Below, piece by piece: positions 27,079-35,386 of a stretch of DNA of 64,000 nt. Position 1 is the stretch's first letter; the number at the start of each line of letters is the position of its first letter. Under the pieces are notes generated by a model. That model had not been told where the DNA came from and searched no databases. It saw only the letters and a list, made by a program, of their open reading frames with translations. The position numbers and the translations under genes were made by a program. Source of the DNA: DSWT01 sp035420085 (GTDB taxonomy: Bacteria > Chloroflexota > Anaerolineae > B4-G1 > SLSP01); NCBI GenBank assembly GCA_035420085.1, contig DAOLUH010000028.1:1-64000 (forward strand), written 5' to 3'.

Positions 27079-28506
27079 ATGACCAAAGAGTATAACTCCA
27101 ATGTCATAGTCATTCTGTATCTGGGCGATATCGTGTTGACCCAGATTGCGATGCAATTAGCGCGACTGGCGCGTTTTTGGCTTCCTTTGGCGGGAGCACC
27201 TTTGCTGACTCGTCCGCCTATCTTGCGATTTGAAATATACGCTCTTGTTACGGTGATATGGACTTTTGCTTTCTTGTTATTGCATTTATATGATGCCTAT
27301 AGGTTGTCTACTCCTAAAGACATTATTTATCGTATAGGTGTCGGTGTATTCACAGCCGCCCTTTTCTTTGCTGGTTCTCTGTATTTGACATTTCTGTATG
27401 AGATTTACGTCCCTCGGCTGTTGTTTGTGTATTTCCTGCTTTTTGACTGGCTTCTCTTGAGTCTCTATCGGATGCTTGTTCCTTACTGGTTTGAAAAACT
27501 TCGCCATAGAAGCATCCATCCCTCGCGCATCTTGCTCGTGGGTACTGGACGTGTTGCCCAGCAGTTTAGAGTCGCCGTGGATATGTCATTTTGGCATCAC
27601 GCTGAGGTGGTAGGGTTTGTGACCACAGAGGTCGAAGAAGTTGGAACTCTGATTGAAGAAATATCTGTCGTTGGGACGATTGCGGATATCCCCCATTTGA
27701 TTACGGATTTGCAAGTTGATCAGATTGTTGTGGCATTATCTGCCTCTGCGTACAACATACTGGAAAAGCTAATTGAGGGACTCCAAAAATTGCCAGTGGA
27801 TGTACAATGGGTACCTGATGTGTTGGAACTGGCTTTTTCTCCTCCCCATCCGAAATCCTGGAATGGAATGTTGATGGTTGGTTTTCGTGATCCTGCATTA
27901 AGCGTATCCATGCGTCTGGCCAAACGTACTTTTGATTTGCTCGTTACCCTCGTTCTACTTCCGTTACTCCTTCCCCTGCTTGCGATAGTTGCCGTGTTGA
28001 TAAAAATCACCTCGCAGGGTCCAGTCATCTTCAAGCAGACTCGCGTTGGCGAGAATGGACATCCTTTTACGATGTACAAATTCCGCACAATGTTCATGGG
28101 AGCAGAAGATCAGTTCTATGAAATGTTGCACAAGACCGAGGGTGGGCACTATGTTTACAAAACTCCAAACGATCCGCGTGTCACACCTTTGGGAAGATGG
28201 TTGCGGCGTTATAGTATTGATGAGTTTCCACAATTGCTGAATGTGCTCAAAGGAGAGATGAGTCTAGTTGGTCCCCGACCTGAGTTGCCATTTTTCGTGG
28301 ATCGTTATGCCGCTTGGCAAAGAAAGCGGTTTTCGGTGCCTCCCGGAATGACCGGATGGTGGCAAGTGAGTGGCCGAAGTAGCCTACCAATGCACAAGTT
28401 TGTCGAATACGACTTGTATTACATAAATAATTACTCCGTACTCATGGATATGCGTATTTTATTTAGAACTATTTTCACTGTTGTCAGTGCGAAAGGCGCT
28501 TTCTAA
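27079..28506 (+). CDS. Undecaprenyl-phosphate sugar phosphotransferase (initiating transferase)
   Basis: The protein has 475 residues. Four to five N-terminal transmembrane helices precede a Rossmann-like CoA-binding-type domain (about 150-265, with LLVGTGRVAQQF). The C-terminal bacterial sugar transferase domain has KRTFDLLVTLVLLPLLLPLL near 280, GPVIFKQTRVGENGHPFTMYKFRTM near 315, PRVTPLGRWLRRYSIDEFPQLLNVLKGEMSLVGPRP near 365-405 and PPGMTGWWQVSGRS near 420. It transfers a sugar-1-phosphate to undecaprenyl phosphate, the first step of repeat-unit synthesis. It ends the island. Confidence 0.93.
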   Translation: MTKEYNSNVIVILYLGDIVLTQIAMQLARLARFWLPLAGAPLLTRPPILRFEIYALVTVIWTFAFLLLHLYDAYRLSTPKDIIYRIGVGVFTAALFFAGSLYLTFLYEIYVPRLLFVYFLLFDWLLLSLYRMLVPYWFEKLRHRSIHPSRILLVGTGRVAQQFRVAVDMSFWHHAEVVGFVTTEVEEVGTLIEEISVVGTIADIPHLITDLQVDQIVVALSASAYNILEKLIEGLQKLPVDVQWVPDVLELAFSPPHPKSWNGMLMVGFRDPALSVSMRLAKRTFDLLVTLVLLPLLLPLLAIVAVLIKITSQGPVIFKQTRVGENGHPFTMYKFRTMFMGAEDQFYEMLHKTEGGHYVYKTPNDPRVTPLGRWLRRYSIDEFPQLLNVLKGEMSLVGPRPELPFFVDRYAAWQRKRFSVPPGMTGWWQVSGRSSLPMHKFVEYDLYYINNYSVLMDMRILFRTIFTVVSAKGAF

Positions 28507-28558
28507 AGAATCGCGATTATAAAATGGATAATTCAGTGGCATTAACCCAAAGGGAGTA

Positions 28559-28586
28559 TTGTTTTTTCCTTGGAATTTCCTATAAT
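28559..28586 (+). promoter_or_regulatory. Predicted promoter of the four-repeat secreted protein
   Basis: A perfect TATAAT at 28581-28586 lies 16 nt after TTGTTT (28559-28564). The predicted start near 28593 places a short hairpin (28596-28611) at the extreme 5' end of the transcript. Confidence 0.5.
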
Positions 28587-28595
28587 AAAACCAAG

Positions 28596-28611
28596 CTAAG
28601 GGAAGCCTTAG
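28596..28611 (+). promoter_or_regulatory. 5'-end stem-loop in leader
   Basis: CTAAGG-GAAG-CCTTAG forms a perfect 6-bp stem with a 4-nt loop a few bases after the predicted transcription start. It could stabilise the mRNA. A strong GGAGGAGG ribosome binding site follows at 28635-28642. Confidence 0.45.
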
Positions 28612-28648
28612 TCAACATCAACCTATATTCATTTGGAGGAGGTAAAAT

Positions 28649-30148
28649 ATGAAACACTCATTTCGTGTCGTGGCTTTGTTGGTACTCGTTCTGAGTCTGG
28701 CATTGCCCAATGTGGTCTTGGCGGACTTGGTACTGCCGCCTGGAACTGGCGTGACAAACGTCGTCACCCAGAATATCAGCGAGAGCGATGCGACTGTTAC
28801 TATCGCTTACTATGACGTTGACGGGAATCTCGACTACACTCAGCCCGACACCGTCATCAAGCCTTTGGCAGTGAAAGAATTCAAAACAGCTGATATCGTC
28901 AGCGCATCACTCCCGGATGGTTGGATTGGTTCTGCCGTAATGTCTTCTGATGTGGAAGTCGGTGCTATCGTGAGCGTGCGCTGGACAGCGACCGGACGTG
29001 AGGATGGCAGCACACAGGACGCGTATGTTGGCGGGACGCAGGGCTATAATCAGCTCTATCTGCCCGATCTCAAGCGCGTGCCGCTTGTTTCTGATCCCAC
29101 CAAAGCTAACCAGGTGTCTAAGATCTACATCCAGAACACCGAAAGCACGCCCGCAACTGTGTATATGAACTATTATAACCGGCAAGGTGGCGCTGAAGGC
29201 GTCAAGATCGCTACCATTCCCGCTTTCTCTCAGAAGGGATTTGACCTGCGTAAGGATACTGACATTCCGGCTCAGGTTGCTGATGGGTTCGGTACGACAA
29301 ATGACGGTGCTTGCTACATTACATCCACCAACAAAATCTACGCTATCGTCCAGACCACCTGGCAAAACTGGGATGCTTCCTATGAGGGATTGGGCGAGGC
29401 TGCCACAACTTTGTACGCACCATCTGCTTTCCGCACTAAGCGTACTGACGGTAGCTGGAACATCTACTCTGCGGTTGTTGTCCAGAATACGACTGGCGCT
29501 GCGGCGGACGTCTACTTCAACTACGTCAACCGCCAGACTGGTGCTACTGACTTGCGCCTTACCCGTAATGTTGGCGCCTATGCTGCGACTGGTTTGAACA
29601 CCCGCACCGGTGGCGATCTACCTTCAGATACCTTTAATGTGTTGGGTGATAACTGGGCTGGTTCGGTCCTCGTGACCTCCACCGTCAATATTGTTGGGTC
29701 TTCCAACATTTTCTGGGCTGCTTCGACACAGAACTATGCAGGCGCCTACGTGATGAAGGCTCCTGCCCAAGCTGCTGCGAAGATCTTCATCCCGGCTTAC
29801 TATCGTCGTATTGACTCCCTGGGTTGGTCACAGTGGTCGGCGATTAACCTGCTGAACACCGAAGATGTCGCGCGTGTCATTGATATCAAGTTCATTGATG
29901 GCACGGGTGCTACGGTACTGGCGGTCAACGACTTTACTCTGCCCGCCAATGGGGGTATTGGTATTAACTCCCGCAACGGCAGCGGCGGTGTAGCTGGCCT
30001 CCCCACGGACACTGAACTTGCGACGGCCCTGGGCAATAGCTTTATCGGTGGTGCTTACATTGAGGCTCCCGTGGGCAGCAAGCTCATTGCGACCGTTAAT
30101 ATCATCTATCGCGATCGCTCTAGCGTTTACAACACCTTCGCTAAGTAG
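28649..30148 (+). CDS. Secreted protein of four beta-rich repeats, candidate surface-layer protein
   Basis: The protein has 499 residues. A clean signal peptide (VVALLVLVLSLALPNVVLA) ends near residue 25. The rest is four related segments of about 110-120 residues, each starting with a V.QN(T/I)...A.V...Y.. strand pair (near 36, 152, 277 and 388) and ending in a G.A.V.S...I.....W/Y pattern. There is no catalytic motif or membrane anchor. Perfect TATAAT, 5' hairpin, GGAGGAGG and a strong terminator suggest an abundant monocistronic transcript. A cell-surface or matrix structural role fits; it was not recognised as a named family. Confidence 0.75.
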   Translation: MKHSFRVVALLVLVLSLALPNVVLADLVLPPGTGVTNVVTQNISESDATVTIAYYDVDGNLDYTQPDTVIKPLAVKEFKTADIVSASLPDGWIGSAVMSSDVEVGAIVSVRWTATGREDGSTQDAYVGGTQGYNQLYLPDLKRVPLVSDPTKANQVSKIYIQNTESTPATVYMNYYNRQGGAEGVKIATIPAFSQKGFDLRKDTDIPAQVADGFGTTNDGACYITSTNKIYAIVQTTWQNWDASYEGLGEAATTLYAPSAFRTKRTDGSWNIYSAVVVQNTTGAAADVYFNYVNRQTGATDLRLTRNVGAYAATGLNTRTGGDLPSDTFNVLGDNWAGSVLVTSTVNIVGSSNIFWAASTQNYAGAYVMKAPAQAAAKIFIPAYYRRIDSLGWSQWSAINLLNTEDVARVIDIKFIDGTGATVLAVNDFTLPANGGIGINSRNGSGGVAGLPTDTELATALGNSFIGGAYIEAPVGSKLIATVNIIYRDRSSVYNTFAK

Positions 30149-30180
30149 CCTAAACATTAAGCGCTAGTAGTATTTCTAAC

Positions 30181-30226
30181 AAGAAACGGTAAGTGTTATG
30201 CACTTACCGTTTCTTTGATTCTTTTT
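30181..30226 (+). terminator. Rho-independent terminator
   Basis: A perfect 15-bp stem, AAGAAACGGTAAGTG (30181-30195) with CACTTACCGTTTCTT (30201-30215), and a TTATG loop. A T-rich stretch with six consecutive T follows. It closes the secreted-protein transcript and ends only about 10-20 nt before the rel start codon. Confidence 0.88.
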
Positions 30227-30236
30227 TATCCGATTT

Positions 30237-32438
30237 ATGATGGCGTATCCTGCATTTTCTCCCGAAAGTATCTTTGCTAAACTCCAGGCGGCTGAACCTG
30301 GCGACCTCATCCGCCGCGCCTACGATTTTGCCTACTCCGCTCATGACGGTCAGAAACGCAAATCTGGCGAACCGTACATCATCCATCCGCTTAACGTGGC
30401 TTCCATCTTAGCCGAAATGCACTTTGATCCAGCAGTCATTGCGGCTGGCTTATTGCATGACGTCCTCGAAGATTGCGACGTTCCGCGCCCAGAATTGGAA
30501 GCGCAGTTCGGACAGGAAGTTCTAACCCTGGTTGAAGGTGTGACCAAACTGGACCAGGTTGAAGAACGTGTCAAAGAAGATAGTAAGCGGATGCGTGATC
30601 TCCAGGATCTGGAAAGTCTGCGTAAACTGCTCCTGGCGATGGTGCAGGATGATGTGCGCGTCATTTTTATCAAACTGGCCGACCGGTTGCATAACATGCG
30701 CACGTTGGCAGCCTTGTCCCCCGAAAGCCAACAGCGTATGGCGCGCGAGACATTGGAGATCTTTGCTCCGGTAGCGAACCGGTTAGGGATCTGGGTGTGG
30801 AAAGCAGAATTGGAAGACCTGGCCTTCCGCTATCTTAACCCCGCGATGTTCGAGGAGCTGACCCGCTTCTTGAATGCCCACAGAGAGGAGCGGGAGACGC
30901 AGGTTGCGGAGCATATCCGCATTCTGCAGGCGGCTCTGGCAGCAGAAGAAATTCCGGCGAAGATCAAAGGTCGGCCAAAACATATCTACAGTATTTACCA
31001 CAAAATGCGGCGCAAGAATTTACCTTTTGCGCGCATTTACGACGCTGAAGGTCTCAGAGTTTTGGTGGATACCGATATCCAGTGTTACCAAGTCCTCGGA
31101 ATTGTGCATCACCTGTGGTCACCAATCCCCGGCGAGTTTGACGATTATATTGCGCATAAAAAGACGAATGGCTATCAGAGTTTACACACCGCGGTCATTG
31201 GACAGAATGGGACGCCGTTAGAAATCCAGATTCGCACGCATGAAATGGATGAAATTGCTGAGTTCGGAGTTGCCGCGCATTGGCGTTATAAAGAGCGCGA
31301 GGTGCACCTGAGCAAACAAGCCATGCAGCAAATCTCGACCGTGCGCCAGAGTTTTCAAGAATACACTGAAGAAACCAGCGACGCGCGAGATTTTATGACG
31401 TCGGTACGTTCGGATGTTTTTCGGGATCGTGTCTATGTTTTTACCCCGCGCGGGAAAGTCGTTGATTTGCCGGTAGGCGCGACCCCGCTGGACTTCGCCT
31501 ATGCCGTGCATACCGAAATTGGACACACCTGTCGGGGAGCCAAGGTGGATGGGCGCTGGACTCCGTTACACTACCAGCTCAAAACCGGAGAGCAGGTTGA
31601 GATCATCAGAGGCCGCAAAGGCGGCCCAAGCCGCGACTGGCTGAACGATGAACTGGGCTATCTCAAGACGCCTCGCGCCCGGCAGAAGATCAAACAATGG
31701 TTTAAGCGGCAGGGGAGAGAGCAAAATGTAGTGCAAGGCCGTCAGGTTGTCGAAAAACTCCTGAAACGGCTAGAATTGCCCTTGCTGGAAGACGAGGTCG
31801 CCGAGCTTTTCCGCAAACGCTATCCCAGTGTGGAGGATTTCCTGGCGGCCGTAGGCATTGGCGACTTGAGCAGCGATGCGATTGTCAAACGGCTGGAGAG
31901 TTACATCAGCCAGTTTGCTGAGAAAGAAGATCTGGGTGAGGAAGAGGATCTGGACACTGGGCCTCCACCTCCTCCACCGGAAATTATCACCGATGGTATT
32001 AATGTCCGCGGCACCGGCGGATTGTTGATGCATCTGGGAAAATGCTGCAATCCGCTCCCAGGAGAAGAAATTGTAGGATATATCACCCGCGGGCATGGGG
32101 TTACGGTACATCGCCAGGATTGTCCCAATATCCTGCGGATGGGGCCGGAGGACTTGGAACGTCTGATTGAGGTGGATTGGGGGCAGGCGAAAAACACATT
32201 CCCCATCCAGATTATCGTAACAGCTTACGACCGTTCTGGCTTGTTGCGCGACATCACTGAAGTCATCGTCAACAATGAAGTCAATGTGGCTTCTGTCAGT
32301 ACCGGGAAGCGCAGTCGTTACAATATCCTGCCGGTGTATATGACCCTGGATGTTCCAGACCTGGCGACGCTCACACGGGTGCTGGCGAAGATCGGGCAGA
32401 TCCGCAATGTGATTGATGCCAAGCGGTTGGTGATATAG
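30237..32438 (+). CDS. rel: Bifunctional (p)ppGpp synthetase/hydrolase (RelA/SpoT family)
   Basis: The protein has 733 residues, full length. The hydrolase HD domain has H50 (YIIHPLNVA) and H74-D75 (GLLHDVLED). The synthetase domain has FDDYIAHKKTNGYQSLHT near 300-317 and EIQIRT near 328. TGS (VYVFTPRGKVVDLPVGATPLDF) starts near 399, the CC motif (GKCCNPLPGEEIVGYITRGHGV) near 601, and the ACT domain covers about 658-733. Both active sites look intact, so it should make and degrade the stringent-response alarmone. The ATG at 30237 has no visible Shine-Dalgarno sequence and lies just after a terminator. Two ATGs are adjacent (30237, 30240). Confidence 0.95.
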   Translation: MMAYPAFSPESIFAKLQAAEPGDLIRRAYDFAYSAHDGQKRKSGEPYIIHPLNVASILAEMHFDPAVIAAGLLHDVLEDCDVPRPELEAQFGQEVLTLVEGVTKLDQVEERVKEDSKRMRDLQDLESLRKLLLAMVQDDVRVIFIKLADRLHNMRTLAALSPESQQRMARETLEIFAPVANRLGIWVWKAELEDLAFRYLNPAMFEELTRFLNAHREERETQVAEHIRILQAALAAEEIPAKIKGRPKHIYSIYHKMRRKNLPFARIYDAEGLRVLVDTDIQCYQVLGIVHHLWSPIPGEFDDYIAHKKTNGYQSLHTAVIGQNGTPLEIQIRTHEMDEIAEFGVAAHWRYKEREVHLSKQAMQQISTVRQSFQEYTEETSDARDFMTSVRSDVFRDRVYVFTPRGKVVDLPVGATPLDFAYAVHTEIGHTCRGAKVDGRWTPLHYQLKTGEQVEIIRGRKGGPSRDWLNDELGYLKTPRARQKIKQWFKRQGREQNVVQGRQVVEKLLKRLELPLLEDEVAELFRKRYPSVEDFLAAVGIGDLSSDAIVKRLESYISQFAEKEDLGEEEDLDTGPPPPPPEIITDGINVRGTGGLLMHLGKCCNPLPGEEIVGYITRGHGVTVHRQDCPNILRMGPEDLERLIEVDWGQAKNTFPIQIIVTAYDRSGLLRDITEVIVNNEVNVASVSTGKRSRYNILPVYMTLDVPDLATLTRVLAKIGQIRNVIDAKRLVI

Positions 32439-32461
32439 TTCAGCCCCTTCATCCTACACGA

Positions 32462-32494
32462 AAGCCCCTCTCCGTATGTGGAAAGGGGCTTTTC
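32462..32494. terminator. Bidirectional terminator between rel and the foldase gene
   Basis: AAGCCCCTCTCC (32462-32473) pairs with GGAAAGGGGCTT (32480-32491) with one mismatch and a 6-nt loop, flanked by short A and T runs on the two sides. It separates the convergent rel and foldase genes. Confidence 0.75.
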
Positions 32495-32520
32495 ATGTGT
32501 CGTGTTGAAGTCCGGTTAAA

Positions 32521-33645
32521 CTACGGCGAGGTCAGCACGGCGTCTTGCCAGTTGAGATATTCACACCGCGCTTGTTTTTGCTGCTCTAGCCACTCGGTGT
32601 ATTTCTGTTCACGTCCTTGTTCCAACAGCGATTCATCGAGGGCGCGATCTTCATGTCCGCTAACATAGACGACGTAGTAACGCCCGTCATTAGCCATGGT
32701 TGGCTCGGCAGCCTTGCCCACCGGCGTGTTGAAAGCCACTTGCTCAATGGTGGTGCCCAACTGTGAGCCTAAGTAGCCGATCGGCAACCAGGATAAAGAA
32801 TAACCTGCCGTGAGATCATCCTCATCGTTGTTGAGTTCCTCGACCAGGGCGGCCACATCCGCGCCGTTGTTGATGCGTTCTTGTAGCGCCCGCGTTGCTT
32901 CTTCATCGGCCGCCGTGAAGAAAGTTGTTTCGATTTGCTCGGCAGTCTGCGCGACATCAGCTCCGATGATCGCTTTCAGTTGATTCTTGAGCAGGTTGGT
33001 TTTCATCATTGTCCGAAAGGCTTCTTCGGAAAAGTTGCTCTCTTTGAGGATGTTGTCCTGAAACCGCTGATAAAGCGAATCGAAACTTTCGATAGTGGAC
33101 GTATCCGTGACTGTCTCAGCTGCCGTGCGGTCATATCCCACCATTTGCTCAATGCTCAGCGTGATGTCGTCATCACTGACAGTCAGGTTGCGGGATTGCG
33201 CTTCTGCCCGTACCAGTTCTTCTTCGACCATATCATCCAGAACTTGTTTGCCGATGACTGAGGACATTGTGTTCGAAAGCTGTGTCTCCAGGTTGCTTGC
33301 CGTGGTCTGCAATTGCTGATAGAGGCTTTGCGTCGTTTCGTCGTTCTGATCGAGTTGGAGCAGGTAGTTTTGATAAGCCTCCAGTTGTCTGCGCAGCAAC
33401 AGGCGCTCATAATACAAGCGGGTCTGGTACGCTTTCGTGGTGATGTTGACGCCATCTACCTTTGCTACGGGCTTGGCCGGTTTGAGGATCAGTTCTGCGA
33501 CTACCCCGTACCCAATAATCAAGACGACAAGGGCCACCACGCCGATCGCTGACCATACCAGGATTTTGTTAAGCCTTTTCTCTTTCTCCCGGCGTGCGAG
33601 TTGCCGCCGGTTCAATTCTTTTTGGGGATTTTCTTGTTTAGGCAT
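32521..33645 (-). CDS. Membrane-anchored SurA/PrsA-like foldase
   Basis: The protein has 374 residues. A basic cytoplasmic N-terminus (about 30 residues) precedes one transmembrane helix (LVWSAIGVVALVVLIIGYGVV). A SurA-N-like chaperone region of long helices follows (about 60-240: VAKVDGVNITTKAYQTRL, a typical opening, then VLDDMVEEELV). The segment about 245-350 aligns in position with a parvulin domain, but the usual ARHIL-type signature is absent, so isomerase activity is doubtful. It probably assists folding of exported proteins. It lies downstream of rpsR, across a hairpin. Confidence 0.8.
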   Translation of the reverse strand: MPKQENPQKELNRRQLARREKEKRLNKILVWSAIGVVALVVLIIGYGVVAELILKPAKPVAKVDGVNITTKAYQTRLYYERLLLRRQLEAYQNYLLQLDQNDETTQSLYQQLQTTASNLETQLSNTMSSVIGKQVLDDMVEEELVRAEAQSRNLTVSDDDITLSIEQMVGYDRTAAETVTDTSTIESFDSLYQRFQDNILKESNFSEEAFRTMMKTNLLKNQLKAIIGADVAQTAEQIETTFFTAADEEATRALQERINNGADVAALVEELNNDEDDLTAGYSLSWLPIGYLGSQLGTTIEQVAFNTPVGKAAEPTMANDGRYYVVYVSGHEDRALDESLLEQGREQKYTEWLEQQKQARCEYLNWQDAVLTSP

Positions 33646-33657
33646 AATAAACTCTCC

Positions 33658-33697
33658 AACAAGCGCCGGGCATAGATGATCCTATGCCCGGCTTGTT
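33658..33697 (-). terminator. Hairpin between rpsR and the foldase gene
   Basis: A 10-bp perfect stem (CCGGGCATAG at 33666-33675 with CTATGCCCGG at 33682-33691) is extended by AACAAG/CTTGTT across a 2-nt bulge. It follows rpsR by about 11 nt on the minus strand. The minus-strand 3' side has no T-run, so it may be an attenuator or processing hairpin as much as a terminator. Confidence 0.55.
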
Positions 33698-33708
33698 ATC
33701 ATACATAT

Positions 33709-33963
33709 TTACTTTTGAATTTCTGCTACAAAGGGCAGCAGTGCCATGTGCCGGGCGCGCTTGATCGCCACAGCCAGTTGCCGCTGGTGTTTCGCGCACA
33801 CCCCTGTCTGGCGGCGGGGGCGAATCTTGCCGCGGTCGCTGACAAATCGGCGCAGGAAATCTACATCTTTATAGTCAACCGCTTGTGACTTTTCATTGCA
33901 AAAATAACAAACTTTTCGGCGTGGCGCAAAACGCCGCCCACGACGCTGTCTAAAATCGCTCAC
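33709..33963 (-). CDS. rpsR: 30S ribosomal protein S18
   Basis: The protein has 84 residues and matches bS18 over its full length: RKVCYFCNEKSQAVDYKDVDFLRRFVSDRGKIRPRRQTG, followed by HQRQLAVAIKRARHMALLPF. It binds with S6 at the 30S platform. The order rpsF-ssb-rpsR is the classical bacterial operon. Two Cys residues near the N-terminus (CYFC) plus a later Cys (GVCAKH) suggest a zinc-binding form of S18. Confidence 0.97.
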   Translation of the reverse strand: MSDFRQRRGRRFAPRRKVCYFCNEKSQAVDYKDVDFLRRFVSDRGKIRPRRQTGVCAKHQRQLAVAIKRARHMALLPFVAEIQK

Positions 33964-33978
33964 CGTTCATCTCCTTCA

Positions 33979-34380
33979 TTAAAATGGTGTTGAGTTATCC
34001 ATCTCCTCGTCAACAAAGAGTTCGGTATCCTCTTCGGACGAGTTATCGTATCCGTCCAGGAAGATCAACTCCTGGGCTACCAGTTCGGTACGGTAATGGC
34101 GTTCCCCGTCTGGCCCTTCCCAACAACGAGTCTGCAATCGGCCTTCCACGTAAATTTGGGAGCCTTTGTGAAGCCGCTTCTTGCACAACTCCGCCAATCC
34201 CCCCCACGTTACCACGTGGAACCACTCGGTTTCTTCTTGGCGTTCACCTTCGTTGTTCGTCCAGCCGCGCGTGGTGGCGACACTGAAGGAGGCCACCGGG
34301 CGCCCACTGGAAGTGAAGCGCATCTCCGGGTCGCGTCCCAGGCGACCGATAATCATGACTTTGTTGAGTCCGCGTGCCAT
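33979..34380 (-). CDS. ssb: Single-stranded DNA-binding protein
   Basis: The protein has 133 residues. The OB fold covers about residues 1-110: LNKVMIIGRLGRDPEMRFTSSGRPVASFSVAT, TEWFHVVTWGGLAELCKKRLHKGSQIYVEGRL. The acidic tail is short and ends STPF, keeping the terminal Pro-Phe used to recruit replication and repair partners. It lies between rpsF and rpsR, as is usual. Confidence 0.96.
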   Translation of the reverse strand: MARGLNKVMIIGRLGRDPEMRFTSSGRPVASFSVATTRGWTNNEGERQEETEWFHVVTWGGLAELCKKRLHKGSQIYVEGRLQTRCWEGPDGERHYRTELVAQELIFLDGYDNSSEEDTELFVDEEMDNSTPF

Positions 34381-34410
34381 AGGGTTTTTCTTATGTCAGA
34401 GCGCTGACGC

Positions 34411-34818
34411 CTAATCTTCTTCGTCGTCCAGGATGTCTTCGTCGCCTGAATCGTCGTCGAACACAGGGATTACGTCAGGTCTTGGGCTGCGCGCCGGTTT
34501 GTCTGGGGGGAAGTCGCCCTCAACGCGGATAATCATTTCGCGCAAGACGCCTTCGGCGAGGATGAGGTTGCGCCGAAAATCGGACACCTTTTCCGGGGCC
34601 ATGGTGAAATTCACCAGATAATACTGCCCTTCCTTCTGTCCCTTGAGTGTATAGGCGAGCCGCCGCAGACCCCAGTTTTTGAAACTGACGACCGCGCTCT
34701 CTGCTTGCTCAAGGTATCCTTTCACTCGGGTGAGAAGGCTTTCTTTGTCTTCCTCACTGAGCGCCGGATTGATGATGAACAACAACTCATAATTCTGCTT
34801 ACCACTTTGTTTAGCCAA
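34411..34818 (-). CDS. rpsF: 30S ribosomal protein S6
   Basis: The protein has 135 residues. bS6 core: NYELLFIINPALSEEDKESLLTRVKGYL, WGLRRLAYTLKGQKEGQYYLVNF. A C-terminal tail of about 30 residues ends in a run of Asp/Glu, resembling the glutamylated tail of some S6 proteins but encoded. The start is TTG at 34818 after AAAGGAGGT. A strong promoter and a leader hairpin lie upstream. Confidence 0.96.
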   Translation of the reverse strand: MAKQSGKQNYELLFIINPALSEEDKESLLTRVKGYLEQAESAVVSFKNWGLRRLAYTLKGQKEGQYYLVNFTMAPEKVSDFRRNLILAEGVLREMIIRVEGDFPPDKPARSPRPDVIPVFDDDSGDEDILDDEED

Positions 34819-34847
34819 GACGGATTGACCTCCTTTCTATGGGATTA

Positions 34848-34868
34848 CTCGTGACTGTATGTCACGAG
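34848..34868 (-). promoter_or_regulatory. rpsF leader hairpin
   Basis: CTCGTGAC-ATACA-GTCACGAG on the minus strand is a perfect 8-bp stem with a 5-nt loop, located in the rpsF mRNA leader between the promoter and AAAGGAGG. S6-S18 autoregulatory leaders are known in bacteria; the CCG-containing loop described for that class was not seen here, so the function is open. Confidence 0.5.
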
Positions 34869-34897
34869 CAGAAAGTCCGTCCACATGCACAGGGGTT

Positions 34898-34925
34898 ATC
34901 TTACCACAAAACAGTAGTTTGGCAA
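34898..34925 (-). promoter_or_regulatory. Predicted promoter of the rpsF-ssb-rpsR operon
   Basis: On the minus strand, TTGCCA (34925-34920), a 16-nt spacer and TAAGAT (34903-34898), the latter preceded by TGG as in an extended -10. The predicted start is near 34891, giving a leader of about 70 nt that contains the 34848-34868 hairpin. Confidence 0.6.
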
Positions 34926-34959
34926 ACACACGGGGGCTGATTTTCTGGGGGCGGCTGCG

Positions 34960-35351
34960 GAGCTTGAGTCGGTCTGTAAGCCGGATTCTGTCAGCGGTAG
35001 TCATCTATCTGGGACGAGAGTTACCCCTCGCCTCTAGCAGCCTACCCGGCGGTTGTCCCTTACGGGAAGGGAACGGGTCGCTCCCCGATCCAGTGGACCT
35101 TCCCTCCTGCTTGGCCTTGCTCCCAGCGGGGGTTGCCTGGCCGCGCCGGTTGCCCGGCGCGCCGGTGGTCTCTTACACCACCTTTTCACCCTTGCCTGGT
35201 CTTGCGACATGCGGCGGTCTGTTTCTGTGGCCCTGTCCCCGAGTCACCTCGCCCGGGTGTTACCCGGCGCTGCACCCTATGGAGTCCGGACTTTCCTCAC
35301 TCCGGCAACGCATTGCGCCCCGGAGCGCGACTACCTGACCAACTCAAGCTC
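34960..35351 (-). ncRNA. rnpB: RNase P RNA, A-type
   Basis: On the minus strand the hallmark segments appear in order: GAGGAAAGTCCGGACTCC near the 5' end, AGGGTGAAAAGGTG near the middle, GGGAGCAAGGCCAA after it, and GACAGAATCCGGCTTAC near the 3' end. The P1 helix pairs GAGCTTGAGTTGGTC (35351-35337) with GACCGACTCAAGCTC (34974-34960), fixing both ends and giving about 392 nt. This is the catalytic RNA that matures tRNA 5' ends. Plus-strand open frames here are spurious. Confidence 0.96.
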
Positions 35352-35358
35352 AACTTCA

Positions 35359-35386
35359 GATATACTACGATTTGCCGTTCCGTCAA
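35359..35386 (-). promoter_or_regulatory. Predicted rnpB promoter
   Basis: On the minus strand, TTGACG (35386-35381), a 16-nt spacer and TATATC (35364-35359). The expected start, about 7 nt downstream, coincides with the P1-defined 5' end of rnpB (about 35351). The -35 box overlaps the last codons and stop of the metallophosphoesterase gene. Confidence 0.6.
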
